A DNA stretch of 64,000 nt from Pohlia nutans (Eukaryota > Streptophyta > Bryopsida > Bryales > Mniaceae), in the NCBI GenBank assembly GCA_022496805.1, contig CM040089.1, forward strand, positions 1,118,501-1,182,500, read 5' to 3'. This document shows positions 46,485 through 59,554 of this stretch, piece after piece (the stretch's first letter is position 1; each line of letters starts with the position of its first letter). The notes below the pieces were generated by a model. That model did no database searches. It had not been told where the DNA came from and saw nothing but the letters and a program-made list of their open reading frames with translations. Both the position numbers and the translations under genes were made by a program.

Positions 46485-47540
46485 TTACTTAGCGCTCTTG
46501 CCGTCGCTGCTGAGATACCGCACAGCGATGGCCAACGCCAGAATCGAGAGCGGAATCAGAAACTGCAGTACTTTGATGAGCATCTCCGAGGGATTGCGCT
46601 CTGCAACTGCAAGTACTTGCGGTCCGTTGGAGATGCGAGGTCCGCTGTGGTGGCTCTGCTTCAAGGGCATCGTAGAAACGTCCATGTCGCCGATCAGGTA
46701 CTTTTGCATCAACTCGCGAGCTCCATTGCTATGACCCACGTCCTCGAAATCATCGGTGGCGTCTTTTCCTGCAATTAATCGTTCCATCAGTCAAGCATCT
46801 CGATCATGCCATCGTGCCTCTGCGAATGATTCTTTATATGAAAATCTAGAGGTTGCATTTCTTGTACGGCGGAAGAACATCTAACACCGACACGCTTTGC
46901 ATTGAGCATACACATGAAATTTGACACAATTCCATGAAAGGCGGTTAAAAGCATTGAAATCCACCACTTTCCTTGGATTTACAGCATCAAAATTTCATTA
47001 TTAGACTGATCATTGAATATCTATCTCATTCTTGTTAGCAATTGAAAAGACATTCCAACGTACCTCAGTATGCATTATTTGGATACCATTACCAAAAAAA
47101 CTCTGAACCTTCCTAACTTTTGCATATATGGTAACGACCCAAAACCAACACAAGATCTAATGTTTACGTTGTCATAATCGATATTCAAAACTTTAGGGTT
47201 TTCTGAATTAAGACATTGTTGGAATTAGGTTATTCTAGCTTACCTGCTGCACAAATGATCACTTCGTCTCCACCAGGATGCTCATCCATAAATTGGGACA
47301 CATCGTAAACCTGCAAGTGAAGCATGCCCATGTTGATCAAGAAGACAACTTAAAAACAGAAAATTCAATACTTCTGGTTACTCGTCATGTCCAATTGTTG
47401 GGAAATCTTGTAATCAACCTTGACCCGAAAATCTTAAGTTTTGTTGGTTTTAGGTCATTTACCTTGCCATCAATGATGAGCCAGCAATCATCCCTGCCTG
47501 TGTGCTTCTGGCAATCGGCCAGTGTAAACACCATCGTCAT
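46485..47540 (-). CDS. Cytochrome b5, tail-anchored
   Basis: Haem protein that passes electrons to ER desaturases, hydroxylases and some P450s. Three coding exons (47540-47463, 47310-47244, 46768-46485) join in phase to give 142 residues. The haem ligands are His37 in HPGG ([12 protein letters not shown]) and His61 in [11 protein letters not shown], spaced 24 apart as in the family. The C-terminus has a hydrophobic anchor, [20 protein letters not shown] (about 115-134), followed by a short polar tail, which means tail-anchored insertion in the ER or another membrane. I chose the ATG at 47540 because it gives the standard family length and start ([12 protein letters not shown]). A further upstream exon joins in frame; see 48100-48286. 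Confidence 0.95.
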
Positions 47541-48099
47541 TGCAATTCCTGAAGAGCAAGATGATATGATTCCTCCGGTACTTCCAAGAATTTATCTGCA
47601 AATCCACAGACGACATGGTCGTTAACTAGAGCTTTAGAACAGGAAGAAAGAAAAGAAAAGCAGTAGGTCAGTTGCCTAGCCATATGAATCGCTAGTACTC
47701 AATTAATACTCCAATTCAACCACACAACTAAAATGAAAAACTCGCTACGACAAGGTAACTTCAAATCACCATCTTCTAAACGACCTCATTCAACACTCCA
47801 AAAGTCCCGTTCTGTTCAACAAAAATCTATCATGCTTATGGACCGAACTCAACTGCAGTCCGGTTCATTAAACATCGTTACTCAAGGGATGAGATTCAAT
47901 CCACTTTTAACACAAAGAGAGTTTCAATACGGGACTTTTACAGATCATTAAATCGATCTTGCCTTGCGGTACTGCAGCTCATGTTTCAAAAACAAAAATG
48001 AGACAGACTTGGCAGCTTTTACTTAAGTTTGACCCAAAAACTGAAACCAAAAGCAAAAGCAAAAAATAAAAAATTAAGAAAAGCTGAGAACAGACGTAC

Positions 48100-48286
48100 C
48101 TCCAGAGAGAGACGATGAGGGGCTAGGGTAGAGCAGATTGTGGTGGTGGTGGTGGTGGTGAAGTTGTGATGAATGGTGGAGTGCAAGCTTGCAAGAGCGT
48201 GAAGCTGTCAACGCTGCAGATTCCCGGGCCCTTGGGTCCAGGCTTCTCCTGATTCTGGTTCTATTTTGGAACTCTCCTGGTTCCAT
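48100..48286 (-). other. Upstream exon of cytochrome b5: 5' UTR or in-frame N-terminal leader
   Basis: A GAG|GTACGT donor at 48100 can splice to the acceptor before 47548. The frame from an ATG at 48286 is open for 62 codons and, after splicing, enters the cytochrome b5 frame (adding Gly-Ile-Ala before Met1). The leader would be Arg/Ser-rich with a run of seven His coded by a GTG-type microsatellite. Plant cytochromes b5 normally lack such a leader, so untranslated leader is the default reading. A transcript start downstream of 48286 would settle it. Confidence 0.5.
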
Positions 48287-48929
48287 TCTTAGTAAGTTAT
48301 TCCAGTCTCAGTCAACAATCATGCTCTCTGCGTATAACCGGGTATGCACTTGTGAATTAGTGTAGCCCTGTGCCGTTGGAATAAGGACGGCTTTCCATTT
48401 AGAGCCTGAACCTGTATGTGTGACGTCATATCAACAGGAAGGTTGATGCATTAATAGTCATTCTGGTGTTTTGGTCTTGCATAATTTTTAGTTTACAAGA
48501 CCGGTAATAGCTGAAACTCTATCCAGAAGGGCCTGCTACACCAAATATGTAATGCCACATGGTAAAAGTATTAATGAAGGATCTTGAATTTTGAGCAAAG
48601 ATGCTCTGCATGACATCAACATGTGGGTTCATGCTCTACATGAAAGCTGTCCTAATAAGTGTTCCCCTTGATTTAGCCATCTTTATATTTTTTTTTATTT
48701 ATAGAATCCTTTATTTGTCAATTTATGGAGATGAAATTTGATTAAAATTTCATAACTTTCACTCTGTAGGTTCAAAAGCTACGAATTGGTTTGTATGTAT
48801 TCTTTTTGCTGAGAGCTTTTTGACCGTACCAAGAACACGATCGATGAGTGTATGGTACTGGGAATCTCAACATATTGGTTGAGAATTTTCAAACTTTGGG
48901 TCGAGCTAACAAATGTAGAGTGGGACTTC
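48287..48929. other. Intergenic, upstream of cytochrome b5; nothing identified
   Basis: Presumably contains the cytochrome b5 promoter, but I see no clear TATA box or other element. Confidence 0.4.
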
Positions 48930-49334
48930 TTAACCCTTAAACGTCAAGAGGATCCTTGGACGGCAATCCAATGAGCATTTCCAAAAGTCTACAACATCTG
49001 CTAAAAAAATAAAAAATAAACCGCCAACTTGTCGTCAGCTTTGGCCAGCAGGCGCTGATGGTCAACATTTTGTTGTTTTTTTATTAAAAGAAATGCTTTG
49101 TCTCACTCCACAAGTATTGCCCGATTATAACTCCCTCTTCCCCCATTCCTTCATTTGATTGTCGATTGTTCCACAGTTGTTTAATTTAGGCACAAGTTGA
49201 GAATCTAGCCTCGCTTTTTCATCACCTTTCCAAAGCATCAATCCATTTCAATTTTGGTTGAGAAAATCCACTTATTTCTTCATTATTCTATCATAAACAA
49301 GCATGTGGGGCTTGCTTTAATGTTTAAGAGTTAA
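48930..49334. mobile_element. TTAA-type MITE, family G copy 2
   Basis: The ends are TTAA-CCCTTAAACGTCAAGAGG (48930) and AATGTTTAAGAG-TTAA (49331-49334). Read on the minus strand, its start and interior match 10064-10444. Confidence 0.7.
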
Positions 49335-51891
49335 AAGCTTTGTGCTCACCTCTTCAACAAGGCATTGTATGAATACCGTATATAGATTACGTGACGGATA
49401 TATACATAAGGACAAATATCTATACATTGATGAAGGTAGTTTGTTTTGTTTGTATGTCAACATGGTTTGAACTAGCAAATTGTGCCCAAGGGTTTTATAC
49501 TAAAGTTTGACCCATTCTCTGTGGCACCATACGTCCCACAAATATAGGCTAGTTCAAGGGAACCAAGTTGAGATTTGGCTTCATCCCAATTTTAAAACTT
49601 GAACGCAAATCCATTAAGTATTTGTGAAACATAGACCTCAACCAAATTCAAGAGTTTTACAGTACTTAAAGGCACACTTAATGAGAAAGATTAAGTGTGA
49701 AATTGAGCTCTTACTTAGGTTCAAAGACATTACACTTCGAGGCACAAATATCAACCCATTTGCGAAATAGTCTAGGCCCATTTATTCTTGCCAATTGGAT
49801 TAACTGCAAAATGGATTGGCCCCCAATGTAAAGCCAATCTAAGAATGAAATCAACATAAATATGGCTCAAGATAATATGAATAATTATTACTTACATTAG
49901 AGGAGAAATGGAGCTAGAGAAGGCCTCAATGCCTTTTAAAAGTAACAAAAAGAAGGGAAGCCAAAAAAAATTAAATGAAAAAACACCCTATTGGACCCGC
50001 CGCAGCGACAACAAGCGTTGAGGTTTTTTTTTAATTTATAAATAAGTAAATAAATAAAATCCTCGCCTATGGCACTTGCATTATAACATAATAGAGCAAT
50101 TCACGAAGTCCTCCTTTTCTATAATTGGTAAGTTACCTACATCCATGGTCATTGTCTTCATGAGCATGGATGTGAGCTTGGGCAATGTTAACTTCCAACA
50201 AGTGAATTACCATAGGGACCTACAAAAATGGGAGAATTGAAGATTCAGGCATAGCTCTGCAAGTGGTCCAACTTGTTGTAGAAGGTGAAAACTAGATCTC
50301 ATTAAAAGATGATCATTTGATCTAGTTCCAAAAGGGGGACATCTTGAATTTCTCTATTATGTTATAATGCGCCAGCAAGCGATGTGGATTTTTTTTTTTA
50401 ATTATCTATAATTAAAAATTAAAAAACTACAGTGGTGAGCCTGGTTGGGAGCCTTTTCTGATTTTTTTCTCATGGTATTAATGCCAATGTAGTGTAGTCT
50501 TTGAATTCCGACATGGGAGCACGTTGTCGTGATGTCGACCGTTTACTAGTTAAAATTAGACATCTAGTTCTTTATGTATTTGTTATAAAATATTAAATGG
50601 GGATTGTTAGTAAGAGTTTGGTTTCTTTTACGTGTGTGTTAGTTGCAGTTGGAAAGGATGGTGTTGATCATTTTTTACTAGTGGTTAGATTGGGTTTACT
50701 GGAGTTAAAGTGGAATTTGGTGAGAAGATTGAGGAGGACCTTTTGGGTTGTTCGAGGCGGATGGGGGGGTACTTAGGGCTGAGAGTTGCCCCTCTTTCAT
50801 TGTCTTGTCTTAGTCTTTCAGAGAGAACCATATATGTGTATTTTGGAGTGGGATTTTAATATTGATATTGGAATGAGATTTAATATTTATTTTGGAGTAG
50901 GAACCTCACATTTGTTTTTGGAGTAGAAAATCTTGGTTTTGAGATTAATGAATTTTGGTTTGGACTTATAATTTTATCATTGAGAGGAGGGTTTACAAAA
51001 TACTACACATCAAAGGGCCCTATGCCTTTCTCAACTCGCTCGCAAACTTCTTGACAACGTGGTTGGCCATGAGCATGACCCAAAAAAGTGAGCATTTTGA
51101 GGGTCGTGGTCATGGGCACCATGACCAAAAAAGTGGGCGTTTTGAGGGCCTCCTGCAAGCCCATTTTTCCTCTAATAGTACAAGAATAACATGATTATAG
51201 ACTTGAAGGATTTATGATTTGACCAAATTCAATTTTTGCACTTAGGTCACTTGCTTTTAGTTTTAACCTTGGAACGTTGCTCAGACCAATTTCTAGTCTC
51301 TGGATGACATTTATTGTTCATTTCCCATCCTAAAATTAATGATTTCTATCCAATTTTTGTTGTGAATGATTTTTGGTAGTTTTTAGTAATTCTTGAATTT
51401 TTTGGTCATTCAAACTATTATAAATTTTTCTAAGAGGTCTCAAATTCAAAATTATTGTGAAAATGGATCATCATGTATTGCCAAAACATAATTTAGACAA
51501 ACAAATTAACCTTAGTCCCTGTAACGAAATAGAGCTCACAGACTGTAACTTTTACTCCATTTTGAGTTTACGAAAATATTCTAAAAACCGAGTTTTTTCT
51601 TGTGATTACAAGTTCAACACCTATGGCCAGATTCGGATATGGCCAGATTCGGATAATAATATTTGATACATGGATGATTTTCATCCCAAATGATGTTCTT
51701 CATTGGGATCTAGAATGATTCTGATAAAAATGAAGTTTCTAAATATGAATTTTCTTGAGAATAACTTCCAAAAATTATAGTAATTTCTATTTTTTTCCTC
51801 AAATTCATATAAAAAAAAAATTGTAGATCATAGTTAACACATGCCTTCATCTAGCAAAAATAAAAATTTATGTTATAATCCACATTTACCT
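49335..51891. other. AT-rich intergenic DNA, nothing identified
   Basis: No ORF with recognisable content; the one at 50955-51194 is short and repetitive (two AAAAGTGxGCxTTTTGAGGG blocks). No paired repeat ends seen. Confidence 0.45.
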
Positions 51892-52066
51892 CAATATACA
51901 TCAAGTACTAGAATATGATGAAGTTCAATAAAAGTGCATCCAAGTTATCTTGATCGAATGAAGTGTACTTTGTGTGCATGAAGACCTGTATTACCCTCAC
52001 CCATGGGTACAAGTTATGTTGTGGGGAACATTACATAAGGTTGCGGAGCCAGTCTTGACTAGTTGG
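51892..52066 (+). pseudogene. Copied fragment of the cycloartenol synthase gene (intron 6 to exon 7)
   Basis: This plus-strand segment matches the minus strand of 38768-38594: the last 86 bases of intron 6 (CATCAAG.ACTAGAAT, AATAAAAGTGCATCC), its acceptor (GTGTGCAG changed to GTGTGCAT), and the first part of exon 7 ([25 protein letters not shown]). It ends abruptly at the Trp codon. Presence of intron shows DNA-level copying. The lost acceptor AG and the truncation make it non-functional. Similarity to the parent is high. Confidence 0.9.
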
Positions 52067-52702
52067 TTTAAGGTCCCTTCACACTTGGCTTTATCAAGGA
52101 GTGAGGGTTATATTATAATATTGAAGTTTGAATTACTTTATGGTGGTTTCACACTTGGTGGCATATTGAGAGTGGTTCATTTATTATATGGTACCGTATA
52201 ATGGTAGGCCATTCACATATCCTGGTGAATTATGTATATATCTGCCTAGCTGGCTTTGTTTTATAATGATAAGAACCCCCTGTTCACACATGCAAGTGGA
52301 TCGGTTACTAAATATGAGGGCCCTCCCTGCCCTGTATTCTCAAACACGTTCTCTCACTTCATAACATTCAGTAGCCTTCATGTTCACTGCCTTTCTTTCA
52401 TGCACTTTGCTCATCACCTTGAGCCTCCACCTGTCCACTTAGCTACTAATGAAGTACTGTTAGGTGTAGAATATTCTACACCATCTATTGTAGAGCCAAG
52501 GCAGAGACAGTGCAAGCTACTAAATGTTATGTTCCGTGCAACATCTCCTCAATTTTGTCTCCTCATTGTGCCTCGTTAGTCCATATTGAAAGGAAAATAT
52601 AACCAGTGGATATTCTGGATTCTTGACATTAGCACGAATTGCGAATTGATATTCCGAATAGCTTGAAGAGACCATGCCTTAACCAAAGGATTCAGATCTT
52701 CC
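52067..52702. other. Intergenic with one open frame of unknown meaning
   Basis: An ORF at 52256-52579 (+, 107 codons) has no motif that I recognise and does not continue the cycloartenol synthase fragment. I do not call it a gene. Confidence 0.35.
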
Positions 52703-53117
52703 CTTGGGGAGTGCACTTAAAGTTAAGACTAGGAATCACGTGCGTGCGTACTTTGGACCCCCCCTATGTATGTACTAAAAAATCATTTAAAAATTGTAAA
52801 AAAAATATGGAGTTGTTAAACATAATCTAAAGTTCTTGTTGTATATATTTCAAAAAATAATCACTTGTAAATATTTTTAAATTGATTTTTGAAGCGAAAA
52901 ACAACACATTTTAGTTCAAACTTCTATCATTTTGTTTATAAGATTTTAAAAACATTTGGTCCTGGAATTTATACCACATGAAAGATAGATACGTAATGAT
53001 TTAGCACCTAAAAAATCTTAATTTAAAAACTATTTTAAGGCCAAGTATTGTAGGGGGTATGCTATTAAAACGCACTCACGTGTGTTCTTAATCTTAACTT
53101 TAAGTGCACTCCCCGAG
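52703..53117. mobile_element. hAT-like MITE, copy 2 (415 bp)
   Basis: Same length as the copy at 1264-1678 and alignable along all of it. It starts CTTGGGGAGTGCAC and ends GTGCACTCCCCGAG. The 8-bp duplication GATCTTCC is exact (52695-52702 and 53118-53125). Confidence 0.9.
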
Positions 53118-53837
53118 GATCTTCCTGGAATCTATTAATAGACAGCAACGCTTCATCCGGGCGTCTGTCAAAAAACACACAAACCACGTAAGCCACTACT
53201 GATCATAATATTTGCACAACCCTAATAATATTTGATACAATATACACAGATCAAAATATTTGATACAACTCTAATATTTGCACCAAACAAGCTTATTGCA
53301 AGTACATTTGAAAATGCAGAACTCATCCGTTTGAGAGTCTTAGAGATTGGACTCCGCTGGTATTTGCAGGCAACAAAAAATAAAAAAATAAAGCATGATA
53401 ATCATTATGAATTCTACTGATGCACAACGACATCAAAGTGAAAAGCCATCGTACTTTTCAGCATAATGTACAAGGTAGATGTAGACCAGTTTCTTCACCT
53501 CCAACGACGTTGTTGCAACATTCTTCACTACCTGCCCATGAGCACGATTGTCCTTTTCAAAATTCAGAGCTTCAAAGCCAAAAGAAACTTTTTCTTTCAT
53601 ATTGACAAAACATGTTTTGTTCTGCCAACGCACAGCTCAGAAAACGTTTTATACATTCAAATCACCGGTTGAGAGAATACATGTAGCAAGGTGAGCACTT
53701 GGTGTGCTACTTTGCAAATCGGAGATCACAGTTCACAAATCAAGCACATGGCCTCATTGCGAGCTGCTGTAATTCGATAAACAGACTTCTGGTCCTCCAT
53801 CAACTCTCATATCACACTTCAGAGAAACCTAAGATGA
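53118..53837. other. Intergenic, nothing identified
   Basis: Short overlapping ORFs on both strands (53420-53672) without motifs. Confidence 0.45.
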
Positions 53838-54387
53838 CTAACCTCTAAAAGCCCGAGGGGTATTGGACAAAACATAGATGTGTTATGATATGTGCCTTCC
53901 ATATGTTTGATGAAGTTTGGTTCAATAAACAAAATGTAGGGCATCATCTCTACAAATTACCCGTATAGTCAAACTTCCAAAAATAACTTTAGATCTTTTT
54001 TTAATGAACTTAAAAGCATTAACCTTTGAAAATTTGTATAAATTATAATTTTCACTTTTAGAGTTTCAAATTTAGCATGATTGGTTAAAGTTGGTTTATC
54101 TATTGTAAACTTCAAAAAAGAAAAAGAAATGATGGAGGGAACATCATTACTTTCCCCAAATAGCAAATTTTATAACACTAAGACAATGTTGAGGTGATTC
54201 ACTTTGAAAAACTCTCCCCGGTGGAGTTTAACTCGGATTGTCATAATTCAAATTGCGTTGGAAAGTAGACTTGATGTAGTATTTTAAAATATATTTTATT
54301 TTTCAAAAAAATACTTTTTAAATTCCGGGCAGCCCGTTAGATTCGGGCAGTGACCAGAAAATGGTCGTTTGGGCATTTAGGGGCTAA
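53838..54387. mobile_element. TTAA-type MITE, family E copy 3, with CTAA duplication
   Basis: The ends are CTAA-CCTCTAAAAGCCC (53838) and GGGCATTTAGGGG-CTAA (54384-54387). The flanking tetramer is CTAA on both sides, so it may have inserted at CTAA rather than TTAA. It supplies the uninterrupted sequence for the nested site at 7223. Confidence 0.75.
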
Positions 54388-56930
54388 TATACAAATAATG
54401 TTGACACGCAGAAGAAATACAGAAAGGAAACTATAACAGTGTCGAGCACATGGAAATATAACTAGAGGATTTGAGAAAGCAACAACAACCTCTTCTCATC
54501 TCCCAAAACCGCCCTCTAAATTCACCGCTCCTTCATAATGGGCCTCTGCGAGAGAGATTAGATAAGACCACCCAAAAATCTCTCTAATCTTCAATTTCAG
54601 AAGAACTAGTGTTACCTAAAAGCTACCACATATTTTGGAGTGCCCTCATAATCATTGTAACTTTTTTTTCCTAAAGCCGCTCTTATCTCATTGCCACATG
54701 GGCATCCATGTAGGATCGGCATTTACCAAAGAACGGTGGTGTGAACGTCTGTCCTGATAATGACTAAAGGTTGCCACTAAGACCGCACCCTAAGGCCAAG
54801 TGCGAACATACCTTTAGCTCTCTCTTTCGAAAAAGCATTCCAAGTTGTGGATCCAAAACTGAGCACATTGAACAGACCTAGGCGTTTCCACTTGTTGGTT
54901 ACAAGAACAATTTGCACGCACATTCTGAAAGCTTCATAACATGAATGGGTGGTTATATTGATATAGCTTTTACAACTGGTCTTTAATTGGGATTCAATGA
55001 AATTATGTTGATAGTATGTTAAGTGGGTTCTCCCAAATTTGTCTAAACTATATAAAAAATACCTGCCCCTGCCCCTGCCCCATTTGATCAAAATAATCAA
55101 TGCATGGAAAAAATCACTGGTGTACAACCTTTGTGAAAAAATACCAACGTGCTCTGTAGGAAATCCATTCAAACGGTTGATATGTCAACATCTCTTTGTT
55201 GACAGAGCTCCGTAGACAGCTTCTTCGTTAACAAAATTTTGTCCATTTAGCTCTTTAGTTTTTCGTTAAGGAACAGCAAATGAATAATGAACTGACAAGT
55301 TCAAAATTTGAATCGCAAATCTACCAATGTTCATGTGAAATCTACCATTATTAGCTAAAAATCTACGTTTTTTGTTTCTTTTCTATTCAAAAAATCTATA
55401 GAAATTGAAGATCCAAAAAATCTATAGAATTTGAAGATTCGTAAAATCTATGAAATATATATTTTTCTTAAAAACAGCGTATGGATGACGAATGATGAAA
55501 TTTGTGTGAATTGAATTTTTTTTAAATTATATAAAAATATGGTTGAATTCAACAAGTTTTCATCATCAATTTGTTCACAGTTGCTTTCAAACTAATGTAA
55601 TCCCAGCTAATGTTTGACAAAAAATTATATAGATTTTTTTGAATCTAGAATGAAATTGTTTTCTAATTTTCTATTGTACTGTTGATGATGGTAACGCCAC
55701 AAAGAGATGCACTTGACAAACAAACGAATGTTAGTTTTTCTTTTGAACGCTAATAATATTTGTAATAAAGCATAAAAACAAAGTTACAATAAAGAAGAAA
55801 AATAAAATAAAAGACAAACTTACCGTTTGTTTATTTCATCTTCTTGGCTTTTTGGACCATAGTGTAGTTCAGAAAGATGTGAAATGTTCTATTATTCACA
55901 TTGTTGAACAAAGATGTAAGTGAAGATAACGGTGCCGTTTCTTCAATATGTTTATCATCCGATTGAGAGGAGGTATGAACAACAACCATATTTGAAGGAT
56001 GATTGACAGCTAGAGGGAGAACATTCTCACCGTGTGGATAGTGTTCGAGGGAATATTCTCTTGCAGATCGTTTAGTGGTTTCATATTCAGAGTTCTTATC
56101 ATTTTATTTTTTCCACGACGTCGATGAGAATCATAAGAATCATGAGAATCAGTCATAAATTTTTCGGCAAATGGATTTTTATATTGTTTGGCACAATTAG
56201 AACCACTAGGAGCATCGTCATTGCCAAAACATATCGCATTATCATAATGCGTACTCTGAGTCAAATGTGAATCACCGATGTTTGTAGACGACTTTACAGC
56301 TCCTTTTGAATGATGATTGATAACTCCATCAGAATTGTGGAAAAAATTGCATTCCTTATGAATTCTATTTCCCTACGAATGCAAAATATTGTTTGCCTTC
56401 TAATCCTATTGCACGTAGGCTAAAAGGGCATGTTTCTAATATCCACGGGTTCCTAAAAGGAGTTTCCAATCAAAATACTCTCAATTTACAACTCATTTAA
56501 TGTGTGCTAGAAATTACACTTTTGCAATTTACATGAATTTAATATAAAAAAATCATGACAAAGTAGTAATACTCCAAAACAATATTGACCAAGAAAAAAT
56601 TGAACAATTTTGGTACTCCTTTTCAGTCGTTTGTTCTTCAAATCCAGATAGTCGTAGTTCGTCATTTGTGGCAAAAGGAACAACCTGAAATACGATTCTA
56701 TAGCGAAATAGTTTGAAAACCTGAAATTTAGCTAAAACAATGTTTGAGTCATATCCATGTTTAATTTTAACACTTGACTTGAAGTATTACTATTTTCCGT
56801 TATTTATGAGAACCTTCAAAAATCAAATATTTTTACACAATTTAAAAGGAGTATGGTTTCATAAGATCTTTGTCCTAAAACCATATGATATATTTAAATA
56901 CTATCTCAATAGAATGCAAGACTATTTGCT
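54388..56930. other. AT-rich intergenic DNA, nothing identified
   Basis: The largest ORF (54777-55172, minus, 131 codons) has no recognisable motif and biased AT codons. No paired repeat ends found. Confidence 0.45.
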
Positions 56931-57124
56931 TTAACCCCTAACTGCCTGAGCGACCAAATATGGTCGCCCAAAAATTTCAGCTCAAATCTGTGAGGGCAGT
57001 TTAATTCCCCTGACAGGTTTAAATTTTTTTACAGGCAATACTAAGAGTTAAATTTTAGATTTTTTTTATTTTCAACCAAAAAAGGTAATTTGTTTTAAGG
57101 GAGAGACTCAAAGGCACTTATGTC
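56931..57124. mobile_element. TTAA-type MITE remnant (left end)
   Basis: TTAA-CCCCTAACTGCC, then the GCGACCAAATATGGTCGC mini-palindrome. It is cut short where the next element begins at 57125. Confidence 0.55.
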
Positions 57125-57702
57125 TCAAACCCTAACTGCCTAACCAACCATATTTGGTCCATCAAAATTTCAAGATTATCAAAATTTCAGCCAAATTTTA
57201 AATGTCTATATCTTATGCAAAAATAACAATTTTTGAGCGTGATTTTTTTTGCCCTTGTAGATATTCAAATTGATCAACCTTTACAAATAAAAGACTTTAA
57301 AAAATATTTATTGATATCCTCTAAAGCCCTCAAAGTGACAGTATCTAAAATTGTCACAAATTTGAAAGTTTCCTCGGAATGAAATCTTTAGGTTTTTTAT
57401 CAAATAAGATTAGCTCTAACATGAACAAGGTAACCACCATGTAAAACCAATGTTTTTGACCTATCATACTTGATTCCAAGTCAAAATGACTAAACGTGCA
57501 TTTTTTATGAATTTTCAAAGATAATTCTTATAAATTGATTATTAAATAATTCATAGCATTTTTCCAAAATTAAATTGTATGGATGTATTCTCATTGTTGT
57601 GCTTTACATATATTTAAGGTTTGTAAGTCATAAAAGTTGAGTACAATGAACATTATAACACGTTTAGTTTCTTAAGAAAACCCTTGGGCACTTAGGGGTT
57701 AA
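57125..57702. mobile_element. TTAA-type MITE, family D copy 2
   Basis: Inverted relative of 7223-7799. The ends are TCAA-ACCCTAACTGCC (57125) and GGGCACTTAGGGG-TTAA (57699-57702). Confidence 0.75.
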
Positions 57703-59554
57703 TAGAAAACCTTAAATACGTAGTAACTTCACTACAATAATGTGACTAGGTGTTAAATATGTTAAATTAGGAAAAAGCACAATTTTCAAATTACCTTTAT
57801 AACACATGATTGTTGTGTACTAACAGGCCTTCTATAACACTATGCAGTTTTGTAAATTTTCCAATACTTTATTCATTTCTAGTAGGACATTTTTTTCAAA
57901 GTCTAGAGACTACGGGAAGGGGTACCCATATCAGAGTCCGTCCAAATGAAGCACCTGACCTTGCACTGCCTCAAATAGACAATTAGTTCATTGTTCAATC
58001 TCCTCTAATGAAAATGAGAGTGGGTATGTGAAAGACAGTGGCCTTGATTTGAGGGAGTGTCAAACCCTTCCAATTACTCAAGCACTCGTCCTTTCATCCA
58101 AAGCAAGAACTAAAATTAGTTTATTCTTTTTGCAAAGAACAGGCATGGGTCTTTGATTTGGAGGGAGGCCGCCACGGCCTATTCTAAGATAAAAAGGCAA
58201 AAAAAAAGGGAGAGGAGCGGGAAGAAGGAAAGAAGAGGGGGTGCACTAAAGTTGTTTTGTTGCTTTTAGAGGTATATTGTGAGAGTTATGGATTTTTGAG
58301 TGATTTTTGATATCAAAAATTGAATTAAATTATACAAAAGGAAAATTGGAAGTTTTTAATGTCATTCATAGCATCATTGAAAAGCTCTCGATGAATAGAG
58401 GTGCACTAAAGTCATCTCGTAACTTTTGGACCTACGATGTAAAAGTTATGGATATTTAATCAAGTTTCCTCACCATAAATTGAATTAAATTATGGATAAA
58501 TGAATCTAAAAAGATAAATGAAATGCAAAAGAATGGCTCAATCATGGGGAACATGGGGCCAACATAACACGACCCCATTAGTTGTCCTTTATAAGTCGAA
58601 CATAATTTTTATTTATAGTACTTCTAATTTTGAAAAGAAAATAACAAAAAACAACTCCATGTTTGAGGTGTATTTCTTTTTAAATGAATTTATAAATCAA
58701 ATAAAAATTCCTTAAATAATTAAATTGATCTTGAATAGGATTTAAAAGTATTAAAATTTAACTTTCTAGAACAATGTTCAATGCATTGTATATATTTCAA
58801 TTTAATAGTAAATTTAAAAATTTACTGAAATTTTATTTATTTATTTTTAATCATTTTAACTTTGAATTATTTTTTTAGGTTTTAGGATATTCTAAAAACA
58901 AGAAAAAAATATTAAATCATTTAGCATTATTGGAAAAAATCAATAATGATAAGTTGATTTTAAATTCTATATAATAAATGAGATAATCTAAAATGAAGTG
59001 AAAATAAATGAAATTATGTAGTAAAGTGAAGAATATACAAAAAAGGTTACAATAAGAGTTTTCAATTTATTTCTCCAAAGAAACATGTGTTGAATTTGAA
59101 GCTACATATAAAAATGAAAACCAATGCTTTGTAAAAACCATCAATATGACAATTAAAATCTCCATATTGTCATATTTTTACATATGTGATAAAATCTACA
59201 TACCAGTATTGAATGAAATACAAAGAGATAGAACATGTCAATTTCTTTTGGAAATTGTAAGTAGAATTTGTCAAATTTCACAAAAAATATTTTTTGGAAT
59301 TGCTAAAATGTTGAAAAATTACCATTTTTCAATCTTAATATTATTTGAGTAATCAATGTGAGTTTTGGAGGAAGAAAGAATCGGTCTTATGATCAAATTA
59401 CACTTTACACTAGGACCACTTTACACAAAGGTCCGGGTCCAATTCTCATAGGGTCCAATAAACCCATTTATTGGTTTTGAGAAACTTTCCTTTGGACTTG
59501 AGAAGTTGAATAAAATAATGATATGAGAATTGGATCCGGATCCTAGGGTGTTTT
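57703..59554. other. AT-rich intergenic DNA, nothing identified
   Basis: A purine-rich patch near 58,140-58,250. ORFs at 58518-58715 and 59146-59352 are AT-driven. No gene supported. Confidence 0.45.

Noticed and set aside
52256..52579. 107-codon plus ORF after the cycloartenol synthase fragment as a continuation of that gene
   Set aside because: The translation shows no cyclase motifs, and similarity to the parent locus stops at 52066.
54777..55172. 131-codon minus ORF
   Set aside because: AT-driven composition, no motif, no splice context. It could be chance in AT-rich DNA.
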